NCBI RefSeq assembly: GCF_036417845.1
Contig: NC_089981.1
Location: 82,191,268 to 82,255,267 of the forward strand
Length of the DNA: 64,000 nucleotides
Source of the DNA: Apteryx mantelli
Taxonomy: Eukaryota > Chordata > Aves > Apterygiformes > Apterygidae
Direction of reading: 5' to 3'
Positions 1-12,200 of this stretch are shown one piece after another (within the stretch, counting starts at the first letter, position 1; every line of letters starts with the position of its first letter). The translations under genes and the position numbers were made by a program. The notes beneath the pieces are model-generated. The model saw nothing but the letters and a program-made list of their open reading frames with translations. It searched no databases and was not told where the DNA came from.

Positions 1-570
1 AAGATTCTTTATTTTTCACCTTTGTTACCCTGGATAGAGTTTGTCATACAGTCAAGAATGACTAAAAAGGTGCTCGCATATGTATTTTTCCTGTACAAAA
101 GATCTCAAATATCCTGCATACAGAAAAGCACACAGAACTTACATTAAAAAAATATAGATTTATTAAATAAAGGAGCATTTTCTGTAATTGGATTTGGACT
201 TTTTATGGTTACCATGTCCTTCACGATTTCAGAAATGACAGCTCTCATCCTCATCTGTCTTCCTTTCTTTCTTAAATAAGAGGAAGCAAATGAGTTTTCC
301 TGCTTTTTCAATTTCCAGTCAGTCTCTTGAGATATACTTAACTGGGTATTGGACTGAACACTCAATAAATTGAAAATAAGAAATATTGTTTCTGTGGAAC
401 AGGCCCTTGTCAAAGACGAGGCCATCACTCACGCCAGTGCCGGCTCCAGTGACTTCAAAGCACAGCACCTTATCAGGAAACCGGCCCTGTGAAGTTCAGT
501 AATTTTATGGGTATGTTAAATTGAGGTTGCTGTGGTTCACATTTAATGATAAGCAGCTTTATTTCCAAAA
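1..570. other. AT-rich non-genic stretch
   Basis: No exon, RNA gene or known repeat is recognised here. A 94-codon minus-strand reading frame (144-428) has no family resemblance I can name and ordinary non-coding composition, so it is not called. By mammalian synteny the next gene to the left would be SYNE2 on the minus strand, but no actin-binding or spectrin-repeat exon is visible. Confidence 0.5.
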
Positions 571-1010
571 GAGCAAAATACAACTACACAACGGGAGTCA
601 TCGCGGCACGTTTTTCAGAGGACCACGCCGACAGCTGGGGGAGCAGCTGGGTTCATACCACCATTATAACCCCTTAGAGCGAACTCGGGAAAGTTTGGGG
701 AAGATCTAGAGGTAATATTTTGCGCAAGGCCAGGTGGAGGCCGCGCCCGCCGCCCGCGGGCGGCTCCTCAGGCGCGGAGCCGTTACCAGCGGCTCCGCTG
801 ACCCCTAGCGGGGGAGGGGCGCCACGGCGCGCGGCACGCGGGACCCCGCCGCGCGCGGGCAGCTCCTCAGGCGCGGAGCCGTTACCAGCGGCTCCGCTGA
901 CCCCTAGCGGGGGAGGGGCGCCACGGCGGGGAGCCGGCGAGGCGTTTTTCCGTGGAGGAAACGCCGTGCTTAATACTTGTTAAAGCGGGACGTAACTAAG
1001 GAGGTTTCGA
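570..1010. promoter_or_regulatory. Isolated small CpG-rich patch, possible promoter
   Basis: A sharply bounded GC- and CpG-rich block stands in AT-rich DNA about 20 kb upstream of SGPP1. CpG dinucleotides are frequent from about 600 to 1010 and densest at 730-960. It contains a near-exact 99-bp tandem duplication described separately. Small islands like this usually mark a promoter or unmethylated enhancer. A minus-strand first exon of the expected left neighbour (SYNE2) or a non-coding RNA start are possibilities, but no TATA box or splice donor decides the direction. The 87-codon frame at 720-983 exists because the duplication length is a multiple of three, and is not regarded as a gene. 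Confidence 0.35.
746..943. repeat. 99-bp tandem duplication, two copies, each with a hairpin
   Basis: Bases 763-829 recur without change at 862-928 (67 of 67 identical, offset 99). Extending left to 746/845 adds only two mismatches. Each copy carries a perfect 9-bp inverted repeat with a 7-nt loop: 774-782 with 790-798 in copy 1, and 873-881 with 889-897 in copy 2. The low divergence inside mutable CpG-rich DNA suggests a recent or selectively maintained duplication, or one homogenised by gene conversion. It is not a known transposon end that I recognise. Confidence 0.85.
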
Positions 1011-3690
1011 ACGAGTATCTCGATGAGTTGTAAGCGTTATGGGATGCGGACTCTCCCTGCGCAGTGAGGAAGGGAGGGCTGAAGTGCTGGCACCTGGCAC
1101 AGCGACCAAACCCCGTGTTTAATTGCTGCGCTTTCAACATCCTGGAGTCGAACGCTATTGCTCTAGCCTTAAAACTGAAGGGTTAAAGCTGTAACAGCGA
1201 GGGATCTCATTGCTCAGCTTGACTCTGTGTTTTGACTATTTTGTACTACAGGGATTCATTCATTGCATACATATGTGAATACTATCTGTAACTCCTCTGC
1301 AATCTTATCTGATGTTAGTTGTAAAAAACTGAGGGGGAGGGGGTTAGTCTGTGCCTCTCTGTGTACTTTTAAAGGATGATTTGCCAAGAATCTTGCTGGA
1401 TCAAAAGGGATGGTAAAGGAGGAGGTATTTCCCCAGAAACCTGAAAAAGCAATAGCCAGTTTTATAGTCCTGATAAGAAGAAAGATCTTGAAGGGAATGA
1501 TAAACCTCCCGTGGCTTAGAAAGGAACAGGAGACTAAGGAGGGAGAGCCCATGGACAGGCAGGAAAACCTGGCAGGCCCCATAGCCTCCATGTGGTGCCT
1601 TTCACGCCAGAGCGGAGACCTGCCCGAGCCGGCAAGGGGAGGCTGAAAAATCAGGGGACGGTTATGTACTTAAGATTTATTTTGCCTTTGCAACCCAAAA
1701 TACACAAAGTCTATCCATAAACAGCCTGTTTGGAAAATGCTATTGCATGTCAGGAGAAAAACTTCTGACTGCACAACTCCCTAGAGGTTAAATTTCCCTC
1801 CAAGATCCAGTTTCCCTACAAGAAACACGGAGACTGGACTGAGTAGCTTCCCAGGGGCAGCACTGGGGGGTTTTCCCTGGAGAAGGGTGGCAGCGAGCTG
1901 GTATCGGCATGCCTGCCTGATCCCACAGACTGTGCAAAGAGCATGGCCTGGGAGCCTGTGATAACCGTGCATTTTCAGTCTTGAATTTTAACAGGCCTGT
2001 AATCAAATGGGGCATATACCAAGGCAAAATGTAGATGGAGGATATCTAGCTTTCACTGCCTTGAAATTTCTTAAAAATAAGGGATTCACATGTTTGCAAA
2101 GAATATTTACAAAATGAGCCTTGTTTTTTAACAAAGTAAAAGTTCACATGCACTCCTCAGAGCTAATCGAAACCTTAAATAAGAGAGCTAATGTATTCCT
2201 CGGTTCAGATCTATTCATGAAAACCTAACACTAATAGAAAACCCTGGGATTGTTCAGGATTACTATAGCATTCAGTCTAAATCTCAAGGTAAATACTTGA
2301 CTCATGTTTTCTGCTCTGGGAGTGTATTAAATACACAGTAAAGCCTTTCCCTGAAAAAAGAGTCTTGTGTCTCACAATATCCTTTTCAGCCAATGCAGCA
2401 AGCTTGTAGACCCTGAAAGGCTTCCCGTCTGACTCTGCGAGAATGGCAGGGATTTGAATGCAGAAGGATACTGAATTCTTCTGATCCATATGCTGCAGAC
2501 AGCCCACAGAAATACAGAAAAGCAGGAGGGGTTTTCTGAAGAGACTGCAAATGTGATAGCTTCTTTCTAAGCAAATTACGTTCACTAGCAGTTCTAGTGT
2601 CCTGTACAACGTGATTTTACTTAGTACAGTTTCATGTCTTTTTTATTTTTATTTTTTTTGCATTTGCAGTTTGATGCATTGTTAAAGCTTTATTGGGACC
2701 TGAACTGAAACTCAGAAAAGCCTCACACAGACAAACCAAAGATGTGGATGCTGAAAGAGGACAAAAAGTGATCCCTCCCAGCACCAAGATTTTTCGGCTT
2801 GGAGCAGAGTAAAGTGAATTGCATGGAAATAGTAATGCATATCAAACAGGCAATCATGTTTGCATTTAAGTGTCTCATAATATTCTCTTCTAGTCTCAAA
2901 TATCAGATCTAAAGACTAAAAACCAATTCACAGCATTGTCTCTTGGCAGAACAATATCAGTATTTCAGACTTCCATATACGCTTATGTATTTTGTTTTCA
3001 AAAAGAGCAAACAGGCACATCAATACCGATCTTAGAGTCTGTGTACAACAAATATATGCACAATAGTACTGCTCTCTGACTAGCATGAATAAAGAGAACA
3101 GCAGAGGTGCTGCCAGCCGATGTCTTTCTGCTCCCAACAGCCTGCAGGCAACTTACAGAGTATTACTGATCAAATGCCTTTCAGTCCCACCCCCTCTTTT
3201 CCATTACTGTTATCACTCAGCTCGCAAACTCAGAGCTCCCCTTTCTTCCACACGAGCTGCACACACAGATAACAGAACTCATTACTGTGACTTAGAAAAT
3301 CTCTTCGATTCTCCAGTTGCAGTGACTAAGCAACGGTGCTTCTGTTTCACTTATTTACCAACAGTGTCTTATCCTTGTTCCCACTGTGTGCCCATAAAGT
3401 ACAAGCCAAGGCATAAGAGATAGGAAATCAATGAAATCAGAAGGGTTAATTTCCCAGCTGTGCATTCAGGGCTGTATGGAAAAGGGAGGATGTGAGGCTC
3501 CCAAGATATGGGCCCCCTTAGTCTATTGTTACTCATGGTTTGCAGTAGTTTATTATGGATCAATAGCTTCTTACAGGTTATGTCTCTATTCTTGCTATGC
3601 TTGTCAGGTAGCACTTTACTCCAGGATTAGCCAAATGGCTTTGGACAGGCTTGTTTGTGATCTTTTGAAACAAGTCAAGAACTTCCTGCA
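1010..3690. other. Non-genic stretch
   Basis: Average-composition DNA with scattered short open frames on both strands (for example 1256-1591 minus and 3085-3423 plus). None shows a recognisable domain or codon bias. No RNA gene or clear repeat was seen. Confidence 0.5.
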
Positions 3691-3782
3691 AAAAGTTATG
3701 GGTATGCTGCAGAATTACAATATGAAATTTTCTGGTCTGTGTTATGCTGGATGTCAGAGGAGATCATCAGAATAGCATTCAA
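3690..3782 (+). mobile_element. CR1 LINE 3'-end fragment (old)
   Basis: The segment around 3730-3780 follows the 3' terminal region of turtle/crocodilian-type CR1 elements: the part reading roughly 'ggcctgtgttatacaggagg', followed by the 'tcagactagatgatca' region. It is heavily diverged, so this is a pre-bird-radiation remnant. Only the last 60-90 bases are recognisable; the 5' boundary is uncertain. Confidence 0.45.
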
Positions 3783-6700
3783 AATCTCTGAGAACTCATT
3801 TCAGTGAGGGTTTGGGGGGAATGGAATGTTTCTTCACATAAATCGTTCAGAATCTTGCCCTATGGAAAGGAAACTAAGCAGAAAGACTTCACTGAGAAAT
3901 GGGGGGAGGTTATAGCAGCTTGGGATAAGAGGTTTATTTTTCTCCTGAGCTAAATAGGAGCCTGTTAGATTTCTACTGGACACATTTTTTGGTGATGCAC
4001 ACAGCAAATGCATTTAAAGGAAGGATCTGTACCATGGGGGATTTGGGAATCCAGGCATAACAGGAAAAGCTACTGCTGAAATTTAATCAGAGAATGTTTT
4101 CTCATGGGATTTCCAGCGTTTCTGTTTACAATCACCAAAGAGAACAGAGTGCAGACCTGAGTGACTTCCCCCTAAGTGTTTCAAGCGTCTTATTAAAGCA
4201 TGGAAACAGATGACAAATCAGGGGGCTGTTATGCATGTAAACAGTCGTCCACAAGGTTACTTGTCTCATGTGAGATTTCCTTCTTGTCTGCAGTGCACAT
4301 GTGGTTAAGACCAGCATGTAAATCCTACAGCCCTAGGAAGTGCATGAAGCAGTTGTATGGAACAGGCGGTGTATGCCTGAGGTTTTTAGAAAGCACATGT
4401 ATGTACAGCACAGTACCTATGTGCTGTGGTCATCCAGGTTTTCTTGATAGATGGCAGCCTTGATGAAGAGCGTTCACGGGAAACACTTCACCAAGACATC
4501 GGGCTAGCACACCTCTGGAAGTCTTTAGCAATCAGGAATGACTTCACCAGAAAAAAAATTATGTGGGGGTATATGGGAGCCTGGATTCCATCCAGTCGTT
4601 ATGTCTGATATATGCATACCCTAAATGAGCTTCCCATTCAAATTAACTTTAATGAGCATGGAGAGCCAAAGATGAGTATTCTGGGAGGCTTATATGTGCC
4701 TTCTCCAGCTTACACAGAAGCTGTCTCTTTACTCTAGTCTGGAAAGCTGGAAAGTTTACCCCAGGACTTGTATAATGTTAGTGCATACAGGCTGCTCCTC
4801 ACAACCCTACAAATGGGGCACATTTCCAAAATTTTCTTCTCAGGTCCCCCTTTTTTTTTTTTTTTGGCTGCAGATTTCCATTCCTCCAGTCTAGGTTTCT
4901 CTTAGCCTACCCTATACCTGTCTCAAGTTTGCCTAAAATGCTTATTGTGGCCAAATACTGCAGAAAAAAAAGAAAAAGAAATTAGTGTCATCAGAGCAAT
5001 GCTCCACGCCTTTGAGTAAGTGTCCATGCACAAGCTTATTGTTTGGCTAGTTTTGCTTGCTCCCCGCTCCCACAACCTGACTTCCCAGGCTGCCAAGCTC
5101 CATGGCCAGGACAGTACCAGTACTTCTCATTGATAATGATGAGACAAAGTAGTGCCTTACTCTCTGTTCAAAAAAAAAAAAAATTATACACCGTAGGCAA
5201 GTAGAATTTTACACAGCTTTGTGCATCTGCTGATCCTATGCTGTTATTGCAGTCTACTGTGGGGATATCCAACATGAGTCATTACTCTAATTGCCCGTCT
5301 TGACTTGTTAAGTCTCCCATTCTGAGGATGAAATTCATTTGCCTGAAGAAGTCCAATCTTCACAGTCCCCCTCATTCATATCTGTCCCTTATACATTGGA
5401 GGGCTTTGCCATATCCTCTTTCTTGCACCATGAGCCCTTGTGTTAGAGGACAGTAGTGACTGGGTTTGCTGAATCCCAGAGGTGGATGCACGTGTGTCAC
5501 AGCTAGCCCGCAGTACGGGTGTGTTTGCTTGCAGGATCCCATGTATTCCAGAAGGTAGATTTCCCAGCTGTGGCACAGTATGGTGCCCCCCCCAGCCCTT
5601 CCTCTGCCCCCATTAAATAACCAGCACAGACTGAAGAACCCTGCAAGGTCTGTCTATATCATCTGGGCATTTGCATACTCGTAGGAGCTAATCCCACCAT
5701 GTCTGCAAAACTCCCTGATCTGTGTGCTCACCTGCAACTGATGAGCGTGCAAATGAGAAGCCAGTACGTTTTGAGCACAGAGCTGCAAAGACCTTCACTA
5801 TGAAAATCAAGCCTCCATTGTATGGGTTGTAACTTCACATTTTGAAGATTATGTGGCATTTAGATAAGAACACTCCACCTATTCTATTAGGCTTTACAAA
5901 GGCCCAGGTTTAATCATTGTTATGCTGAAAGGAGATATACCTTTCATTCTGGCCCTTGCAATAAGGCACCGCTGCTGGTACTGAGGTGAAGAGTCCTGAG
6001 GAAACGGAGCTGCTTGTAATTTCTCCTGTTTCTTGCAACCCTTCTCAAAAGGCAGAACCTGCCGATCATGTACTGATCAACGCACTGATCATGCGTTGTC
6101 CTGACCTGCCTCACCCAGCAGACATTTGCTAGGGGTGAATTTGTTTCGTTTTCTCAAACTGAATAGCTTTGGCAATTCCTTTCACAGGTGTGGAAATCAC
6201 CCTGGCAAAAAAAAACTAGTGGGATCCAGAAGTGAGATATAGCTTTGAACCAGTTCTCTCTTTTAGCTCTGCAAAGGCGTTGAGTGATTGTGCTTTAAAG
6301 CCATGGCATACTGAGGATTAAAAAAATTGGACGGGTGCTTTATGGGCTTTCCTCTCTCTCTGGGCTCTGGATAGCTGGACTTACAGTAAGTCCTGCATTT
6401 GTCTGGACAGGTGGAAAAAATTGAGACGCACTCATTCATGTTCTTTAAATTCTCTGAAATAATTCTAAATGAGATTTTATTGTTTGCATGGAAAATATAA
6501 AATAGGCAATGATTCAACATAAAAGTTTTACAGTGCTGTCCTTAGGACAATTTATTTAATAGATTTGTGGGTTTCCTGTTTGTGTGTAATGTGCATTCAG
6601 ACTCACATTAGTGCAATAACCCTTATATTATGTCACAGAATGGTCGCCTAATATGGGACCAGATCTTTCCTTAGAATTCATACATGCAAATTCCTGCCTG

Positions 6701-8750
6701 ATACCATTTTTCTGTGCCACTAGGTGGCTTTTCTACCCAGTATTTTATATCACTTTCTTTGAAGTCACTACAAGTACAATGAGTCTACTCTTAAGTGCAA
6801 CTATGAAACAAGCTGTTGGAAAAAAGAGAAGGAAGCTAAGGCAATGCAGCAGATGAACTCTTAAACTTCCCATAGGTTTACAGTGAAATCTTTTCAGATC
6901 TCCGTCCCTCTGATTTTTTGTTTCAAGTTAGCTATAGCTAGCTATATTTCTGGATTTCAAGGGGTCATATGATGTCTGCTAGGATATATTTCTATACAGC
7001 CATGAGACTTTGCAAACTTATGTGTCTAATTTTTTGATAGACATTTTTGTGCTATACCAGAGTAAACCTGTTAGTAACACACAGAAATAGGATGCATACT
7101 TTTTAGTGAAATGCCTTGTTCTCAGAAAGAGTAAACCAAGGTTTCTCGTTTCAGATATTTCACTCTGCTGCAGATATCTTCTTAACTACAGCTACTCATT
7201 TCTCATATAAACACAGAAAAATCTGACTGCTGATAATATCTTTTTCCAGTAGCACTTAGAATGTCTCAAATCATTTCCAAGAAGAAAAATCCTGAGAAGC
7301 TCACTGACTAATGGTAGTGAGTACAGAAGAATAGGAAGGGGAAGGATGAGCTACAAAAAAAGAAAAAAACATAGCTGTTCTTTAAGTTTGGCCATGCTGA
7401 GCGTTTTGTTGGAAGCACAATACAGCTGTGTTGTCCAGAGAGAGAACCTGAGACCAGACATGTCAGAAGTTTGGCAGACGAGCTCAGCGTTTGAATTTCT
7501 CATTCACTTCATACATTTTTCCTTTCATATATTTGACTCTTGTTTTCTATCATAAAAATGGCCCTGTATTCACTGGAGAGAAAACCCAGAGTGCTCTCCT
7601 GACAAGTACACTTCAGCGGCATGAAAATCCACAGCAGTACCTCTTGCAGGCAGAACGCAGTGACACGCATGGGATTAACACGCAGATTTTACAGCGTCTA
7701 TTCCTGCAGCTAATTTTACACACATCAGGTAAGACTTCAGACGATGGGGGAAGCCAGCTGCTGCTGAAAAGGCCTAAAGGCCCCTGCTTTGGCAAAAAGC
7801 AAAGAGAGCGCTGCTTGGACTTGATTACTTATTTAAAAGTTGTTTCCCACCTCTGGAATCAGCGAAGGGTGCTGGACCCAGCCCAGTAAAGACTGAGCCC
7901 CGCGAATCAAATGCAGAGCTGCTGTAAACTGACACAGCGCTACAGCTGCCACGCGCTGATTTGCTCCCTTTCCAGCCGAGGCTCTGCCTTTAAGTATAGC
8001 AGTCACAGGGCTTCTCGTTGGCAGGAGGCACAGGCAAGAGCCTGTCAGTGTATCTCAGGGTATACCCCGCAGACATACCCAGAACTACCTGAAATACGGT
8101 GTGGAGATGTATCTTTAGGCTGATCTTTAAGTTACAATAATTTTAACCAAAAAAATCAACAGTTTTTACTTATCATTCTTGAATCCTTCCATCACAATCT
8201 GTGCCTTTGCTTTGAATGTAAAAGCCTGCCGGTCTGCTCTGGCAGTATTTTGCTTTCAGTTAGTGCTGCAATATGTGACTTCACCAGGTGAAAGGCACTG
8301 GATGACCGGTAAAGCCCAGCACAACCTCTGATCTTTTGGCTGTCTCTTAAGCTGTATTATCTCTGCAAACATGCCCTTCCCTTAATCTCTATACAGTGTT
8401 TTCCCAGACAGAGTAATTAAAACCCAATTCAATGTCTTTTCACTGGCTTCTTTCAGCTAAACATTTCCCAGTCTCCCTCCTTGTGCCTACGGTCTGCAAA
8501 TTTTGTCCAAGGTGACTTTTTTTTTTTTAAATCAACCTTTGCCCTTCTCTGTCAGCTTCGCTGTTTATACAGATCTTTTTTCAGGTGAAATGCTGTCTTT
8601 TCCCCTCTCCACCACGTTGAGTTTCATTACCATACCTGCAGAGTCCTTGTGGAAGCAAACTTTGAGCTGGTTCTGCACGGTTTTTAAACGCTTCCCTTCA
8701 TGAATTCGTACCATCTCTCCTTAACTCATTACGCCCACAAGCAGGGGCAG
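3782..8750. other. Non-genic stretch
   Basis: I see no supported gene or named repeat. Short homopolymers occur (T-run about 4851-4865, A-run about 5169-5183). Open frames such as 7491-7889 (+, 132 codons) have no recognisable homology and are treated as chance frames. Confidence 0.5.
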
Positions 8751-8759
8751 ACAACTAAG

Positions 8760-9060
8760 CACATGAATGTCGAAGCAGGGTTTCCAGGCTGGGCGATGCC
8801 GCCTGACCTGCAGCAGGCCCACATGCGCAAAAGGATTTCAGTCTGAAGGACGCTGGGTAAGTGTAGTCCCAGGCAGAGGAGGCATCGCCCAGCGGGGGCT
8901 GCCGAAGCCCAGAAACGGGGCCGTTGCAGAGGAGGCTCCAAACCGCCCCCAGCCTTGCCCAGCCAGGCCACCTCCAGCGAGCACCTTGCCTGCCCTTCGC
9001 CAGCCCTCGGAGGAAGGCAGGATGAATGCTGTGGCTCTCAGCCCCGTAAATATTTGACCT
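8760..9060. other. GC-rich patch with 13-bp inverted repeat and a strong donor-like site
   Basis: This is a locally GC-rich, moderately CpG-containing block in AT-rich surroundings. A perfect 13-bp inverted repeat joins 8788-8800 to 8881-8893, with an 80-bp spacer. Inside the spacer is a consensus-like 5' splice site (GTAAGT at 8857-8862, preceded by CTGG). It could be a first exon of a non-coding RNA or a regulatory element. Frames through it on both strands show no family resemblance. No promoter motif settles its role. Confidence 0.3.
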
Positions 9061-9250
9061 GCAGTCTGTAGGGCCAGCATTTCTGGCAGCAGATACTTCT
9101 CTTGAAACCCAATCTCTTGTAGTCTTCAGAAAGACCCTTTACTTTGCTTTTATGCCTTCATGAAAGACTCTTATGCTAGATGCAGGGCACACACGCGCTC
9201 TGGTGTGATGTTTTTTACTGTTTGGTATAATTAACTTATATAACTCATAT

Positions 9251-9268
9251 AACTCATGTACATGAGTT
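9251..9268. repeat. Perfect 18-bp palindrome
   Basis: The sequence aactcatgtacatgagtt equals its own reverse complement. It follows two direct copies of an 'ataactcat' motif (about 9229-9257). It may be chance in AT-rich DNA. Confidence 0.8.
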
Positions 9269-9269
9269 T

Positions 9270-12200
9270 GACATCAATTTTCCAGCACAACAAGCAAATG
9301 TTATTACAATCTCGTATTCTCTGTACTTTTATTTCGACTGCTATTAGATCACGTGGGGAAGAGTTTGAAAACAGCTCTTACATAATATTAATACAAAGGA
9401 CCGTGCTGGCAGTCTAAACCTCATATTTTAATTGTTGATGATAAAGAAACATATCAGTGGTTTTAACGTAATAAATATTGTTTTTGTACATGGATGCAAG
9501 GTTACTGTGTCTGAAAGGCTATGTGGAAATTATTCACAAACATAGCTGAGGGATTAATTAATAGTAGCTTATCTGGCACTTTTCATCAGCTGATCTACAA
9601 AGGAAATCAATGTTCTTATTTCCCTGTTATTGGTACAGAAGCACAGAGAGAAGAAAGGTCTTGATAGGGTTTACACCTCCTGCTAACAACATGATGGCTT
9701 TCAGAGGTGTTAATGACTTCTGGCTCCTCTTGAGTTTATCTGGCCTTAGGAGGCCCTGGAGGCCCATTAAGCAACTGTCAACCTTGACCTAAATAATTTA
9801 TTTACATTTCAATCTATTTATTGTTTTCACTTTTACCATCTTTACAGAGAGTATTTCAACACTAAGGAGTTACAGCTTAATTCTATTACCAAGAGTCCGA
9901 CGGGCTTCCCAAAATTCATTTCAAACATTTAATGACCTTGCTGAGATTTAGACGTGTTCAACTTCCAACACTGAATGCAATTCCCTGGACTTCAAGGGGA
10001 TGTGTGAACACAATGCCTAAAGATAAGTCCTTGCAGAATCAGAGCATGGGTCAGTATCTTCGCTGGAAATTAAACATTTCATGTTGAGGTATTACAAAGA
10101 AGTATTTTTTGGTAATTATACATTTGGGAGCAGAGTGCAGCTGCTTTAATTCAAAGATTGCTTTATACTGAAAACCTGCACGAACGACCTTGTATTTCAA
10201 GAAATAACACTTAAAAGGTGACATTTTCTAAGTTTTTTTTTTTTTAAGTGTGACCCAGGTTCATGCATACATTTCCACCATCGCTGCATAAAAAGAGTAT
10301 TTATATTAGAAACTGTTTGTGGCAGCTGAAACCAGAAGGCCAAAGATGGTTATGTAGCAACTTTTTAAACTTCATGTTTTAAACATTTAATCCAAAGTAT
10401 ATAAATCAAGCCAGATTTTTTCAAGACATGGCCCAGGATCAGTGATACAGATCATAAAACTTAGTGAGGCTCACACAGCATCCGAGTTGTGGGTTTGTAG
10501 TTTACTTTCCCTTCAGGTTGTCTTGCAAATATTTTGCATGCCCTAACAACAAATACAACAGCACGCTTGTATCCGCAGCGCCAGAGCTCCACGTGCCCCA
10601 GTGCCCCAGCAAGCTCCGCAGCCTCCTGCCCTCTCCTGGGGTTGGGGCCCACACTCGTCCTTCCTCCACTGAAGTGAGTCTTTGGGGCAGGGGGACAGCG
10701 GTTTTGTCGTGCTAAGAAAATATTCTTATTAAAGCTGCACTTGAAACGGGGCTGTTAGTCACAGCTATGCTGTGTTTGTCTTGTTCTCTCTGTTATTTTT
10801 TAGACATAATGCAGAGCCTGCATTAGTACAAACTCCAGAGCTTGCAAACTTGGAGGCAGGAAATTTTTCCAAGACAGAAGGATCAGCTTTATTCACATAC
10901 TGCATAATATGCAGAGACCTGTGATTCAGTCTCCAAAGTTTTATCATTTTAGTAGGAATTTGTTTATGATTTGGTTGTGTAAATGATACTGGATAATTAT
11001 CATACTCATCCAAGGACATATGATATGTCCTCAAGCAGCTTGGTCACCCTGACCTTGTGACTCCAGTTTATTAATGAAATCCAAGTTCACAAGAGAAAAA
11101 TGAGAAAGAATTCTGTCCTAGGACTTAGGAGCTGCATCCTACAAAGAAATAACTCTGTTAAGGGAATGATTCTGTTGAGGTTTGTTTGTTCTGCCTTTTT
11201 TTTTCCTTTTTGAGAATAAACCAAATTAAGCCCTTGTTGCTGCCATTGTCAGAAAGACCTCTGCCAGTACTTCTTTTCAGCTGGCATTTAAAAAGTGAGA
11301 AAAAATATGGTGAAATACAATAATATCGCTCTGGTACAACCATATGACCACTAGTTTGAGCAATCCACCAGTGCTGCTAGGATTAAAGAGTAGCACAGAA
11401 GCAGTTGTACGGTATGTGGCAGGTTGCAGAAGCTCCACCAGACACACTACATACAAACCCAAAAGGGAGGGTCCTCCTGTCTGCACACTTGGGTTAATTC
11501 TCCAGAAAAGGAGGGGAGAAAGTGGGCAGAGATAACAAGGCATGTAAAAAGAGGTATACATATACAGAGGTGCACAGCAGGCCAGCTGTCAGGCAAAACC
11601 ACATTGCCAACAATGAACATCTTCAGCCTACAAGAAATAAGGAGAAAAGAATGAAACTAGCCAGAAGAACAGCAAAATTTAAGATGAGGTGAATGCAACA
11701 ACTCCATTCCCTTCATGAATAGTATTTTGTCTTCCTTTGTTATCTGGCTAAGCTGGTTTTAAAAGTCCCTTTATCAGCAGTTTGTAGTTTCTAGCACAAT
11801 AAAGGTCCAAAACTAAACAATCCTGAGAATTATCAGGCTCTTACTGATGAGCCTATATAGCCGCTTCTTCAGTCATATTTGCTTATAGACATTTCTTTTC
11901 TAAAATGCAATGATCAAAAAGATATAATGCTTCTCATCCCCTCCAAAATGAATAATTCTACCAAAAATGCTTCCCTTACTGTACCAGTACATCATATTTT
12001 ATTGCTTACTTTTCAGCAGCCACAGCACATCGTGAGGGTGGTATTAGATGAACTGACAAATTATCACAGAGCTACCACATCCTAAGGAGTTCATGCTCTA
12101 CGCACAGTTGCATCACAGCTCCATGAATCTGCAGTCTCACATTCCTGGCCAACTTCTACCACTTACATATCCTGACTCCAAATCTACAGCTGCTTAACTT

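Noticed and set aside
7491-7889. 132-codon + frame, with an internal exon-like 'ag ... gtaaga' pattern near 7700-7735
   Set aside because: No homology recognised and no supporting neighbouring exons.
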